Positions 33,109 through 46,500 of a stretch of 64,000 bases of DNA are shown here, piece by piece. Positions within the stretch are counted from its first letter, which is position 1, and the number at the start of each line of letters is the position of its first letter. The translations under genes were made by a program, and so were the position numbers. The notes beneath the pieces were generated by a model. It saw nothing but the letters and a program-made list of their open reading frames with translations. It did no database searches and was not told the DNA's origin. The stretch spans positions 27,627,430 through 27,691,429 of the forward strand of contig OZ024896.1 of assembly GCA_964017195.1 (NCBI GenBank), in the 5' to 3' direction. The stretch comes from Siderastrea radians (lineage: Eukaryota; Cnidaria; Anthozoa; Scleractinia; Rhizangiidae).

Positions 33109-33348
33109 TAGAGACCTTCTTGCTTCAAGTTGCTTGCCATGTCCTTGCTCATAGAAGGCACTTGATGACGCTTTCATAACGTACACGTGAAGTGAAGCGT
33201 TTCCATCACCCAGTAAGAGGATGTTGGTATTTTCTCTTGTAGCAGAACTTTGCTTGTTTGTTGTGAGATGTTGGGTCTTACGCTTCTATCTGCCCGTCTG
33301 CATTGGTGTCTTTCTCCTAACAAGGAAAGATTGTTCTTCTCTGCCGTG

Positions 33349-36010
33349 TCACACATCAACATATGCGTCTTCTTTATCAACGTCATGTTCACCATCATAA
33401 AACTCGCCGTCAAATCTGTGTCAAGAGAGCAAATACACAGCTATAAAAAGGAAGCTGCCTTCATATGAAAAAGCAACATATTTGTACCTTGTTAAAGGAA
33501 TACTTCACGCTGAAAATTGTTAAAAAAAAAAAGAAAAATCTGAAAATGTGTCATTTGCTACAGCGAATGAACTTATCCTGTCAAATTTGATTTTCCCCGT
33601 CTCTATATTTTAATTTTACACACAACATTTATTGTTTGTGGTACTGAGAACATATCTGAACTGTCCATGATTTGAAATGGTGGAGAACAATCTGGCAGAC
33701 GTAACAGGCAAATATATTTAGCACGGATAGAAACACGCGCGTTTTGTACACTCCCCTTCCCCTCCCGCCCCGGAGTCTCCCTTGCATTCAGACACAGTCC
33801 TCTCCTCCCCTCTTGTCCACTTCCTTCCCAACGCACCCCCCCCCTTCCCTATCTTCCCAGCCCAACCCTCTCTTCCCTCCCTACCTTGAGTCCTCATCGT
33901 GTCTGCCGTCAGGTTCCTCTTGATCTTCCATGGCCTCTAAGCACATGAAATCCGGGGGGACCTCCTGCATCTGAACACTGGGGGCCCCTGTTAGGCACTT
34001 GACGTTTTCTATCACAGTGTGCTTGATATGGTCCAGATACTGAATACAGAGAAAGAAAAAATGGAATAAAAATGGAATAAACAAGGAGAAAGAAATAAAA
34101 CCAAAGGAAAAGGGTGAAAAAGGTGAAAACAGGGGAAGAGTTAAACGGCGAGCAACAATGAAATCTGGTGTCGAACGACGCGTTGCTGGCTCGCTTTACT
34201 GGTCAGATCATATCTCACAGCTTTGACCCCAAAACAAGCACTCGCAACCCGAACAAGTAAACCTGTCCACAAACTAACTAGAAAAGATGCCATCCATGCA
34301 GTTGGTGAAATAAACACTTCGGTACAAATGAGCACGATGTATACATTTTCCCTTCGTAAACAAACTTTCTCATAATCCAGAAGTGGTCAGTAGAATTAAA
34401 TATTGATTCTACTCAATCAGATTGTATATGACTGCTTCGTGGGCTACACAAACTCACGTAAGACTCAACTAAGTGTAAGAATTGTTAAGTGGAGACTTCC
34501 ATATTGCATAACAGTGAGGCGAAAGAATCGACATTATGCTGGCATAATAGTGCAATGTTTCTTCCACTCTTTGTGCTTTATAAAAACTGCCAAAACCACG
34601 GGATTCCCACACAAGACACCGGCCCAGGTACCACATTTTTTGACCAGGCCTGGTTACAAATTAGCAAAAACATGGCTTCCAGCAATTCCAGTTAATTCTA
34701 CAACATTGTCAGCTGCCTCCTCGGACTTGTAATCAACATAAACCTGTCTTCTGTGATCTTTTATATTTATTTTTATGTCAATTATAATGGAGCATAAAAA
34801 AGACACTATTGGAGCATAGTAAGTGTCATTTGTTGACCATAAAGAATTATCATAATAGTGTGAAAAATTGAGCATAATGTGGACAACCCTACGCTGCGTG
34901 CCAAAAAGAAAAAAACAAAAGGCTAGGATCACATTCGCACCTGTTTGGTGTTTTGGTTCTCTATCCTGGCTGCAATATCTGGATACAAAGAGAAGTCTGG
35001 GGCGAAATACTCCAAGTAATCTGCAGTGGATTGGATGCAGGGTTAGTTTGGAGCCAGATTAACTCATCATGTATTTCACTGTTCTCCTAACACTTTTATT
35101 CCTGATGGTGAGTTAACTATAATGCTGAACAAACGTTATGGGACTCTACCTTTTTTTCCTACAAATGCCCCGGAAGCTCGTCTTGAGGGTGAAATTCATT
35201 TTCACCCCTAAAAGGAACCAATTCTTACAGGTCGTAACTTTTTCTGACATTTTTTTGTCTAGCTTATGTCCTGAAGGTATCAGGATAATACTAACACCCT
35301 TAACAAACCACGAACTTTGATGAACCAAACCACGAAATTGATAAATGACGAAACCCCGTTACTCGCCCCCGGGAGGTATTTCTCCAAATCTGCTAAGTGT
35401 CCCCAGCACTTTAGGGTAGCATTGTAGTTTAAGGGCGGTGTTTCCTTTTGTTATTTATACGTTCTGTGCGGTTCCTTTCGTGACGTCTTATACAGAGTGT
35501 AACTTTGCTAAACCTTTTACCCAGATCTCATGCACTTGTGCGTACTAAAATCAACTTTCTTTCTCACTCGTTCGACAGGCCTACCATCGAAGAAAGTTTT
35601 TTTTTTAATTTTTCGAAGCGTGCAGTTTGGAGCAAACGCAAAGACAAGTTGTGGATCGCACGTAATTCCTAATTGCATACTTCTAAAAGTTCACACCTAA
35701 GGTGTGAACTTTTTACAATACCTCAGTCTGATTTTCGTACTTGTTGTTTTCTTTTCCCTTGATAACCTCTGCCAAATTTCTCGATTTCTCGGCTTTGTGG
35801 GTTCGCATATTACTATTAAAAACTTTCTTCGATGGTAGGCCTATCGAACGAGCGAGACAAAAAGTTGATTTCAGTACGCACGAGTGACAACTACGTACAA
35901 GATTTAGCAAAGTTACACTCTGTATAAGACGTCAAAAAAGGAACGATGAAATAAGCTTTCCTTTAAGTATTGTAAGGGCATTGAGACTATGTAAAATGCC
36001 CTCAATATTA

Positions 36011-36064
<54 letters not shown>

Positions 36065-39000
36065 GCTGATCATTGATTGGGCACAAAAAATACAAAGCCA
36101 CAAAATTTTAAGCTCAATCAGAAGTAAGAACGTAAATGGGCTCTTGAACTAGTCCGTTAAAGGTGTCCTCCCAGGGGCTGTTCCCGCCCGTCTTATAAAC
36201 TTTCGCTCGCACCAGGCTTCAGCTCGCACCTATTTCGCCCGTTTTAGTCTCGCCCCGACTATCTGCCCCTGGGTCTCCGAGGATGCTATAGGAGGTACCT
36301 ACTAATACGAAGGTATTTTGGCGCGATTTATGACTATGCGGGAAAAGCCGATCTTAGCTAAGGTCATTGGAGTCAAAAAAGAAAATTGGGGTAATATTCA
36401 CTGTTATGCACTATGAAGCTTTTTAGAATATGGTTGCTTAATTATCTCTGAAAAATATGTGGTTACCCACAGTTTTCTTTTCGAATTCCAAATCTGCTTT
36501 TCCCGCATATTCATAAACTGTGCAAATATACCTCCGTATTAGGAGGCAAAAGAGGTTTGGTTGGCTTAGCTTGGAATAACTTGCTGCATCAAGAATGTGC
36601 CAGGTTGTACGAAACATGAATAACAAGGAAAGTGTTAATTTAAGTTACAATTTGAAAGAAGATAACGTTAAAATGGAGGAGAAAAACAATTTACAGGAAT
36701 CCACATCGCTACGCTATACAAGTGAATCCAAAATATGCGTTTATAGTGGATTAGCTTATCCTTGTTTAAGGTGTGTGTACCGTTAAAAGGAATTTCACTT
36801 GAAATGTCCTGGTCCACTAGAAGGGAAGTTTCATACGCCCTGCAACAAAAGCACACACAACATTAAACAACGCCATAGGTAAAGTCGCACACGAGCCAAG
36901 GAGGCCCATACAGCCGGAGCTTATCCCGGTTTCTGTAGCATGAAGCAACTGAGAGTATTGCTGCTGCCCCCCCCCCCCCCTGGATGGGATGCTAGTCCAC
37001 CGCAGGGTTACCCCCAGCAGTATGTTGCCGGTACCCATTTATACACCTGGGTGGAGAAGAGACAATGTGGGGTAAAGTTTCTTGTCTAAGGAAACAACAC
37101 CTGAACACGATGGCAGGGACAACGCCATGAACCTAGTAAACCGTACAAGCTTGCCACATATCTCTGTGGTTCCCTGATTTTCTGACCGATGTGAGGAAGG
37201 TAATGGGTTCGATTTCCGTCGGAGATAGACTCAAGCATTTTTTCTTCAAACTTTTATCAGTTCTTCTGACAAACTGACTAGAAATTTCTTACTTGAGAAC
37301 CTGTCCGGCAAATGTCTTTGGAAAACATATGCATTTTTGAAAACTTTTCCCTTCTTGTGGAATTGCAGTGCAAAGATATCGAGTTATTCAAGAACTCTCG
37401 CCAAATACATGTAATCCAAGGTTGAGGTGCGACAATTTAAAGCAAAACTGGTAACAAAAAGGGTGATATGCCGAAGTTATCAAAGAGTCTAACTTGAGCA
37501 ACTGCTATCAAAAAGGGGCGATTATTTAAGTATAATCCAAGTAAGGTAGAACCTCACCATCTTGAGCTTTTCAGCTAGCGGGAGTTCGAGAGTGTGAGAG
37601 TGGTACCTTACAGAGTCCAACACGTTTTTTGAATCTCCCCCGCCCCCCCCCCGCCCCCCCCCCCAAAAAAGAAAAACTAAAGGGGCAAACAATATGGGTA
37701 CATTCTATGTACAGAGTAGACTCTGCCAAAGTAGATAGGTTGGTGATTTGTTCATTTTAGTTAGAAAATCAGAAATTTGTCATACCCCAGAAGGTGAAGG
37801 TGATTCGATGGTGCAGTACTTACTGCGTTCCATCATCACCATCAATTTTAAACAATTTGACACAAGAGGTGTTATTGGCCACAGATAAGACACGCAGTGC
37901 TTGAGATGGCACTTAACTCGAGATAACGGAATTCGTGATAGGAAATGAACAGACCAATGGTAAATGACTGTAAAGTAGGAAGCAAATAATTTCCAAAAGA
38001 AGCCAAGTTCTAGAATTTGAGATAGCAGCAATCAACTTTAACTTTTTCCAAGGAAAAAAATCAGTTGGGAGGAACCGTCCAATTTTATTTCGTACAATCT
38101 GGTGAGGCCTCTGTGTGCACGTACACTATAACTTACCAGCACCGTGCAACGTTCTTGATTGTGTATCCTCCTCCACCAAGAACTAACATAGGAAGGTTGA
38201 ACGTCTTGGCAAATTGCACACACTCACTGCAAAAAAAATGACCGTTGAAGAGGTCCGTGTGATACCACAGAATACCTTATTCTGACGGTTTGTATTCTTC
38301 ATGACATGGGATAAATAAGTCATGGGAGATAAAACAAAATGCCCTGCTTACCCATGCCCTTTGATGCTGAGATTGAAACAACCCAGTCTGTCACAGCCCA
38401 GTGAATCAGCTCCACACTGCAAAATATAACATACACAAAGAGAATACAATAAGTAGAAATAAAAAATTTAAAAAATGCTGTTTTATTGTGTGGTCTCTTA
38501 CGCACATAGCCAGGACAGGGGCAAATTAAGCAACCCAAAGGATAATTCAGAATGTTGCCTTCGCACAGCAAGAGAGATGAAACCCTCTTGTTTGTCACAA
38601 CGAGAGAAAAGTCAACGCCAAACTAAATTTTTCAGCATGTTACGAGTGTGGGACAAAAAAACAACAACAACTGAGTTCCCAAAGGGAATCGCAGCCATGA
38701 CCTTCCGTACACCAGTCCCGGGGGGGGGGGTACTCCCTATTCCCTGTAGTGGGCTATACGGGGAGGCTCCACCCGAAAGGGGTGCCTTTTTAAAGCTCGC
38801 TTATACTGAAGGGTAGGGAAAGCCAGGTATATCAAAGGGTGCCATATTTTGGCAGAAATGACTACGCAACTGAATCAGAACGACGGAAAACCGGGGTAAA
38901 ACGTGACGATTACGGGAAATTCTATTGTTTTGGCTTATCCTTGAGGTATTAGAAAGGGGTGCAGTTTTGCTGTAGGTATATGAAAGGGGTACCATTTGGT

Positions 39001-40462
39001 AAAAATTAGTATAATTATTAAAGGTAAGGATTTGGACCTCAAGGTGGAACCTCCCCGTACAAAACTTTATTGAGTAGCCCCCCCCCCCCCCCGGGGCCCA
39101 GGGGACACCTGTCGGACGTTCTAACTACTGGGCCAAATAAGGTGGTGTTTACCAGGTCACTGAAACACACGTCCTGCAAACAGTTAGGATCAGCAATATT
39201 GCATGAAACGTGTGTGCTGTTATTCAAGATAAGACAAAAGAAGTTTTGAACTTACTTGTAAAACAATACAGCTTGGTTGATAGTGGTTGACAACAGCCTG
39301 CATTATGGGCTTGAACAAGTTGGCATAACCTACACACAAATACAAAGTTGCACACTTGTTTATCTTTTATTTGACTGTAACTGTAAACTACTATATGGCT
39401 TGAAAAAGCTTTACGATAAAAAAATTATTACCCACAGAAATATTTAAATTACTATGTTAATATCATGAGCTCACATTAGCACATAGCAGGGTTACATTAT
39501 GTTAACTAACTTGTAAGGTCCCCTTGGACAGACTTTAGGGGGCCCATTTTCGCGAAAGGGCCCCAAGATATTCGTACTTTTAAGGGTAATTTGGTGGTGT
39601 AAAATTAATATTTCGAGGTATTGAACTTTGCACAAGTTACTCCAGTGGTGGATTATATTTGTAGTGGAACTACGTCAGGTTTGAAGTAAAACATTTGCAA
39701 GGTGATTGGCAGATTTATGAATATATTTAAAAAAAGATGATTAATGTCAAACCTTTTGGTAATAGGAACACAGTTCCTTGGCAAAATTTTGTGCACCATG
39801 CTTGATGCATTTGTGCAAATTGTATGCGCTAAAAAAATTGCGGCAACTGGAAGCAATGCTGCAATCAGACTAAATCCTTCACAATGTTGGCTGCCCTGTG
39901 CACAGACATCTCCTTTTCCCTCCCTGTACGCATGCTAAGTGGCAGTATGCACATGATGTAACAGATCTAAATTTTCAAGCTACAACTTGTAACTTGTACA
40001 ATAATGTAGTTTGTTGTTGGTTCTCATTCTTGCTCCGAGAGGTTTTTCTCCAGGTACTCCGGTTTTCCCCTCTCCTCAAAAGCCTTGACATCTCCAAATT
40101 CCAATTTGATCTTGGTGGCGTCCCCAATTAACATAATATGTTAAATTTATTTTATTTTATTTATTTTACTATGCTGCCTGGACTGTAAGTAACTGGATTC
40201 AATATCCTTTGTCAACAAGGAAGTTGATGCTTTGCACTTGACCTGATATTCGACCTGAATGGTAAACTGAACAATGGGGTAGCTATTTCCATTATTTTTA
40301 TAGGCAAGGATGAAGCATTTGCAAAGACTTGAGACCAACCTTGATCATCTATACCATCTCTCAAGGGTACGTTAAGTGAGTAGAATCTTCCATTTTCAAC
40401 TCCTAATTCAAACATATCACCTGCAGGGAATTTGAAAAAACAGTAAGCAATAATAATAATAA

Positions 40463-40508
<46 letters not shown>

Positions 40509-43500
40509 CAATTATTGGACGAGGTTGAACAAAATATCGTGATTTGTCAGTAGCGAGTAGATCAATTATTTGCCGATGCCGGAGACAGAGGCAAATAATT
40601 GACCTGCGAGACACTCACAAATCATGATATTTTGCGAAATTGAGTTCAATAACTGTTTTATCATTCAACAAGAAGCTTTCGTGTACAGTCCGCCATTCTT
40701 TTTCCTGGCTTCTGCCTAGAACTTTCTTAGAACAGCTGCAGGTTTAACTTGCGACGTAAGAGGCTCCTTTTCATCAACTTTTCTCTCTTCTAAATATCAT
40801 CGAAATATGTTCACAGCAGCATTAGTTGCTTCCTTGGTGTATCGCTGTTTTTTGTGCTCAATTAGACAATAAAGATCACTCTGTGGTAACTCAGGAAATC
40901 TTGCCGCCATGGTGGAGTTTGAAACCTGGACTGAACAGGTGACTCAACTGCGCACGAGCATAATTATTCACAGCAAAACAACTTTGCATCGTAATGCGCA
41001 TGAGCCGACAAGTATCCGTAGGCAGTTATTTGCAGTGACGTAATGGTCTCTCGGCCAATTAAAACGCCGGATAAAATAACATGAATGAAAATAGGTTTTA
41101 TTTAAAGAGGGTAAACACTTGACAGTAGTAGAAAACACTGATAACTTCGTGGCCCTCACTACAACACAAAATATTAAATAGCACCTAAAACTAACTAAAA
41201 ATTCACTTACTATGTACCAAAAAATAACTAATGAAATACTATGAGCTAAAACATAAAAAAAATGGTAATAGAAAAAAAGGTAATAATGATTACCATGCAA
41301 TGCTCCACCTCAGTTTGTACTCACTAAAGTCTCGGTGGTTTTAAGTTATCTTCCATGCTGGACATTTTAATTTGTGAGAAGCAGTTTTTGCTTTCAGGCC
41401 ACGTGAAAATTGGGACAGGGGCTCCTCCCACTTTTTTGCCCTTACACCGATTTTCATGTGGCCAAAAAGTGAAAAAAAAAGAGCTTTAAACGCCCAATAC
41501 ATATGCTATTAATGAGGAATAAAAGCTCACCAGTTCCTGGGAAAAAGTGGTTTCCATATTTGTGAAAGGACAGAGTCATGACACGATCCGTTAAATAAAA
41601 TGCTTCCTACATGGAAAGATCAGACACATGATATTAAAAACTTGCCATCATGACAGTTATTCCACAGATTTTGCCAAAGCCAGATGCCCAGCCCTTCTGG
41701 GTAAAAGCTTGCTCCATTGTTAAAAGTAGCACCTACAGCTCATCATGATACACACTACAGTGCAAACTACGTTCATGTATACTACTAGAATCTTAGACTG
41801 GTATGTTTGATCTCTTGCCTGCCAATTTAGAAACCAAGATACAGAGCAAGAGACTGAACTGAGTCTTTATGAATATGAGAGCAGGTTTCATCACAACTTC
41901 GATCCTAAGAAGAGAGCTGAAGAAAAAAGAAAAAATGACATGACTTTGTATGGAATTCTAGGTGCTAGATATCATGATGAAGTACTCTCTCAAGTGTTTG
42001 CGAAAAACAAAATTATCAAACTCTATGCTAATTGAGGCTGGGTATCCAAACCTTTCTCATGGTTTTGTTTCGTAAAACAAGTTTGAGAATACATAACCAA
42101 AGAAACAAATATTTAACAAACTGCAATACCTGAACTCCATCACCATGGTGGATATCAATGTCAACATACAAGACACGTGAGTGATACCTGTGATAACGCA
42201 ATAACCAACACAAGTCAAACAACTGGACCAACTGGAAATTCCATATTGGCTACAATAAATTTGTAATCACCACAACAAATAGAGAAATTCTATGAGGACC
42301 TTTACAGCTCTAAAATAACTGTGACCCAAGAAGCTTTTGATGAATTTATTCGGGAAATCGAAATCCCAGAACTTAATAACGAAGAACAGGAACAAATGGA
42401 AGGGATTTTTACCTTGGAGGAGTGTAAAAAGATATTAGAATCTTTTGAAGACAATAAATCTCCAGGTGAAGACGGATTCACCACTGAGTTCTATAAACAC
42501 TTCTTTGATTTAATAGGATTCGATCTGATCCAAAGTCTTAATCAAGCCTTTGAAGAAGGAGAACTCTCCATTTCACAGCGAAGAGGTGTAATTACTTTGA
42601 TACCTAAAGAAGACTCTGACCTACTAGACATTCAGAATTGGAGACCTATAACCTTACTCAACATTGATTATAAGATTGCATCTAAAGCATTAGCCAAAAG
42701 AATAGAATCAGTACTCCCAAAATTAGTTCACTCCGATCAAACCGGATTCATGAAAGGTCATTATATTGGAGAAAATATACGCCTGATAAACGATGTAATG
42801 GAGTACACCATGTCGGAAAAGAAAGGGGGCATTCTGGTGTCACTAGACTTTGAGAAAGCCTTTGACACCTTGGAATGGCAATTCATAATGAAGGTATTAG
42901 ATCTCTTCAATTTCGGCGAGAATGTCAAAAGATGGATTAGAATCTTTTATACAAATATCGAAAGTACGGTATTGAATAATGGCTTTACCACCAATTGGAT
43001 TAAACCAACATATTGAGCGCAGAAATATTATCAAACAAGCTTCGCCAGACAACTGAAATCAATGGGATTAATTTATTTGGAAATGAGGTTAAAATTAGTC
43101 AATTTGCAGATGATACTAACTTATTTTGTACAGATATTATTTCAGTAGAAAATTCTCTTAACATAGTCAATAACTTTGGAGTCATCTCAGGCTTAAAATT
43201 AAATATAAAAAAGACTAAGGCGATATGGTTGGGAAAATGGTCAAAGAACAAAACTACACCGTTACAATTACAGTGGGTAAACAAACCTGTCAAAATTCTA
43301 GGGTTATATTTCTCATATGATGATAATAAGAACAAACATTTTAATTTCGATTTAAAAGTCAAAAAATTACAAACGAAACTGGATTTATGGAAAGCAAGAA
43401 ACCTGACCTTGTTTGGAAAGGCTTTGATTATTAAATCTCTTGGGCTATCCCAAATAGTCTATGCAGCTTCCAATTTAAACACTCCAACCGAAGTCCAATT

Positions 43501-46500
43501 CACCATCAAAAGTAAGCTTTTCAGTTTCTTATGGAACAAAAAAAGGACAAAATTAAAAGAGAAAGCATTTATCAGGATTATGATCGAGGTGGAATCTGTA
43601 TGACGGATATCGATCTTATGATAAAGGGGTTAAGACTGGCTTGGATCTCAAGACTACTTAACCCCGAAAGACGCAATTGGAAATCAGTACCAAATTATTT
43701 TTTCACAAAACTTGGAGGATTAAATTTTTTCCTTAGGTGTAATTACGATGCAAAATACTTAGATCCTAAATTACCAATCTTTTACAAAGACATTTTATCT
43801 TTTTTTTCGGAACTAAAGTCTAAGTACAACTACCAACAAGGACAGGAAACAATTCTTTTTAACAACAAAGCTATCCTTATAGGGGGAAAGCCATTCTTTC
43901 TTCGAGAATGGTTTTCCAAAGGAATCATATCTATTCAGGACCTTTTAAATGAAAACGGACAGCTGATTTCTTTTCAACAATTCCAAAGGAAATATGACTG
44001 TAAAACCAATTTTTTAAAATTTTATCAAGTTATAAATGCCATCCCTAAAACGCTTCTAACAAGGGCACGTAATTTTGGAAAACTTCCAAAAGAAAGTTAT
44101 TTGGGAGATCAATCCAAGTTCCAACTAGAGGAAAACATCGAAATTGACTTAGAGAAAGCAAAGGCAAAAGATTTCTACTGGCTACTAAATAATAAGGTAA
44201 ATCATTCTTTTCCTACCGGCCCAACGAAATGGAGCAAAAATTTGAATTTAAACTCCACTGATTGGGGGCACTTTTTTAAGTTGACAAAACGAATTTGTAA
44301 AGAAAACAAATTGAAAGAATTCCACTACAAGTTCTTACATAGAATTATAGTCACTAAGAAGGCGCTACACCGTTTTGGTATTAAAGATGACGGGGATTGT
44401 TTATATTGTGGAAATGAAGACTCTATTGAGCATACTTTCATTCACTGCCAATTTTCAAAAGCTTTTCAGAGGAGAGTTATTCAATGGTTTAATAGCGTGA
44501 ACAACTCCAATCACCATCCATCTGTTAAAGAAACGTTATTCGGTTTATCTCCCGCCTCTTCACTTGAAAACAAAACTTTGATAAGAAAACTTAATTATAC
44601 CTTGCTGTATATGCGTTATTACATACATGTACCAACAAACTGCACAACAGACCAGTTACTCTCTCCGATTATGTTAATAAATTAAACACAAAGTATAAAA
44701 TAGAGAAGATAGATTAAAGTATTATACCTTATTTATTAAATACCTAATCGTTTAAGATGCTCCTTTTACTTTTATTTTGTTTTCGCTCCTTTTTCTAAAC
44801 TTAATAGTGCATCTAATTTATTGTAATTGTGATTTATTGTAATTTAGTGTAACTAGCGTGATATGGATAATTGTAATTTATAATATTCTGTATTAACAAA
44901 TGAATGTAAAAAAACAAAAAAATTGTAATCACCAAATCAGTAACTATAATGGATTTATATAGGAAAAAAGAATTGATATTTGCCAAAAGTTATGAACAGT
45001 TACCATGAATAATGCCTTCCTAGGAAAAAGAACAAGGATGTTCTGTTTTGGTTTTAAACCCAAGACATTTATGAACAGGCAGCAAACCCACCAACTTGTT
45101 TAAAAAATGCAATAAATATAATAATTATGTGCACTGATAAATACTGCAGACAAAATGGCAAATCAAAGACAAACAAAATAAAAGATAATTTAAAATGCAC
45201 GTGCCAAAAAACTTGGCCTGAAGCCACTCAAAACTGACTCACTTTAGCAGTTCCAGGATTGCAACCACAATGTCGTTCACGTAACAGAAGCCTGATGCCT
45301 GGTAATGTAATAAACTGAGTTAAACAAGCGTCAACATAGACTTCCGTGTATTGTTCCCTAGAAGAAGCCTGGTGGCACTGGACATGGGGTGCAAGAAACT
45401 TAATAAGTGTTTTACTTCCAGTCTAAGCTCTGTGGAATATTTCTTAGGAAACAGCTTTGATTGTACATGAGCACTGCTTTTTCATAGTGGAGATTCATTG
45501 AAGGCCAGAGCTACTTTCTCTGGTGTATTGTAGTCTTGTCTATTTCAGCTAACATTTCGCGAAAAGAACAGTAATATTCTGTTACCATTTAAAAACCCAT
45601 ACTTACACGTATTCTTAAGGTATAATGACCTGTTTTAAAGTGAAATTAAGGTACACATGCGTGGACTATGAACACTCACCTCACATTTCTTTGCATGGTG
45701 CAGACCGCCCGCCCAGTTGACTGCAATGTCACAAACCTGTTTAATAAACATATGAAAATGCATGATAAACGTCAGATCCCTGGTAAAAATTCTGCCCAGG
45801 ATCCTGATAAGATCCTAATAGGATCCTGTAGGATCTTAACCAGGATCCTGATAAGATCCTATATAAGATCCTGTAGGATCCGTAGGATCCTATAGGATCT
45901 TATTTAGGATCCTGTAGGATCCTAAACAACATGGTGCCATTTAGGATCCTGGGTAGGATCCTGTGTGAACTTACAGGATCCTGTAGGATCCTAGAAAATC
46001 CTGTAGGATCCTGTATAGGATTTCTACCAGGGATACTGTACTGTATGACTATTGGTTGCTATTATGTTATATATATTATGTTATGTTATTGTATTAGACT
46101 GCCGCCCCACCAAAATGAAAGTGAGACCAAAGCTTACATGTTAGGGGTACAAAAGGAGAAAAATAGCAGGTAAGAAGGGGGGCAGGAAGTCTATGGGAAT
46201 AGTGGGGACAGAAAGCAGAATTTCCAAGTAGAAATAGACATAAACTTTATTTAACCCTTTAAACTCTGATATAAAAATGCATATTCTCCTTACTGTTTTC
46301 CATACATTTCTTATGGAACTAGAAAGGAGAACTTGTCTAAATATCAAGACATTGTATCCTTTGTGATCACCTCCTTTATTCTCATCACTTGAATGTTTGA
46401 ACAAGTATCAATAATGTAAAGAGAAATTTCATTTCCATCACTGTCAGGGCCTAGGTAAAGGGTTAAACACGATTACATCATCAGCAACCAAAAAAGATAA

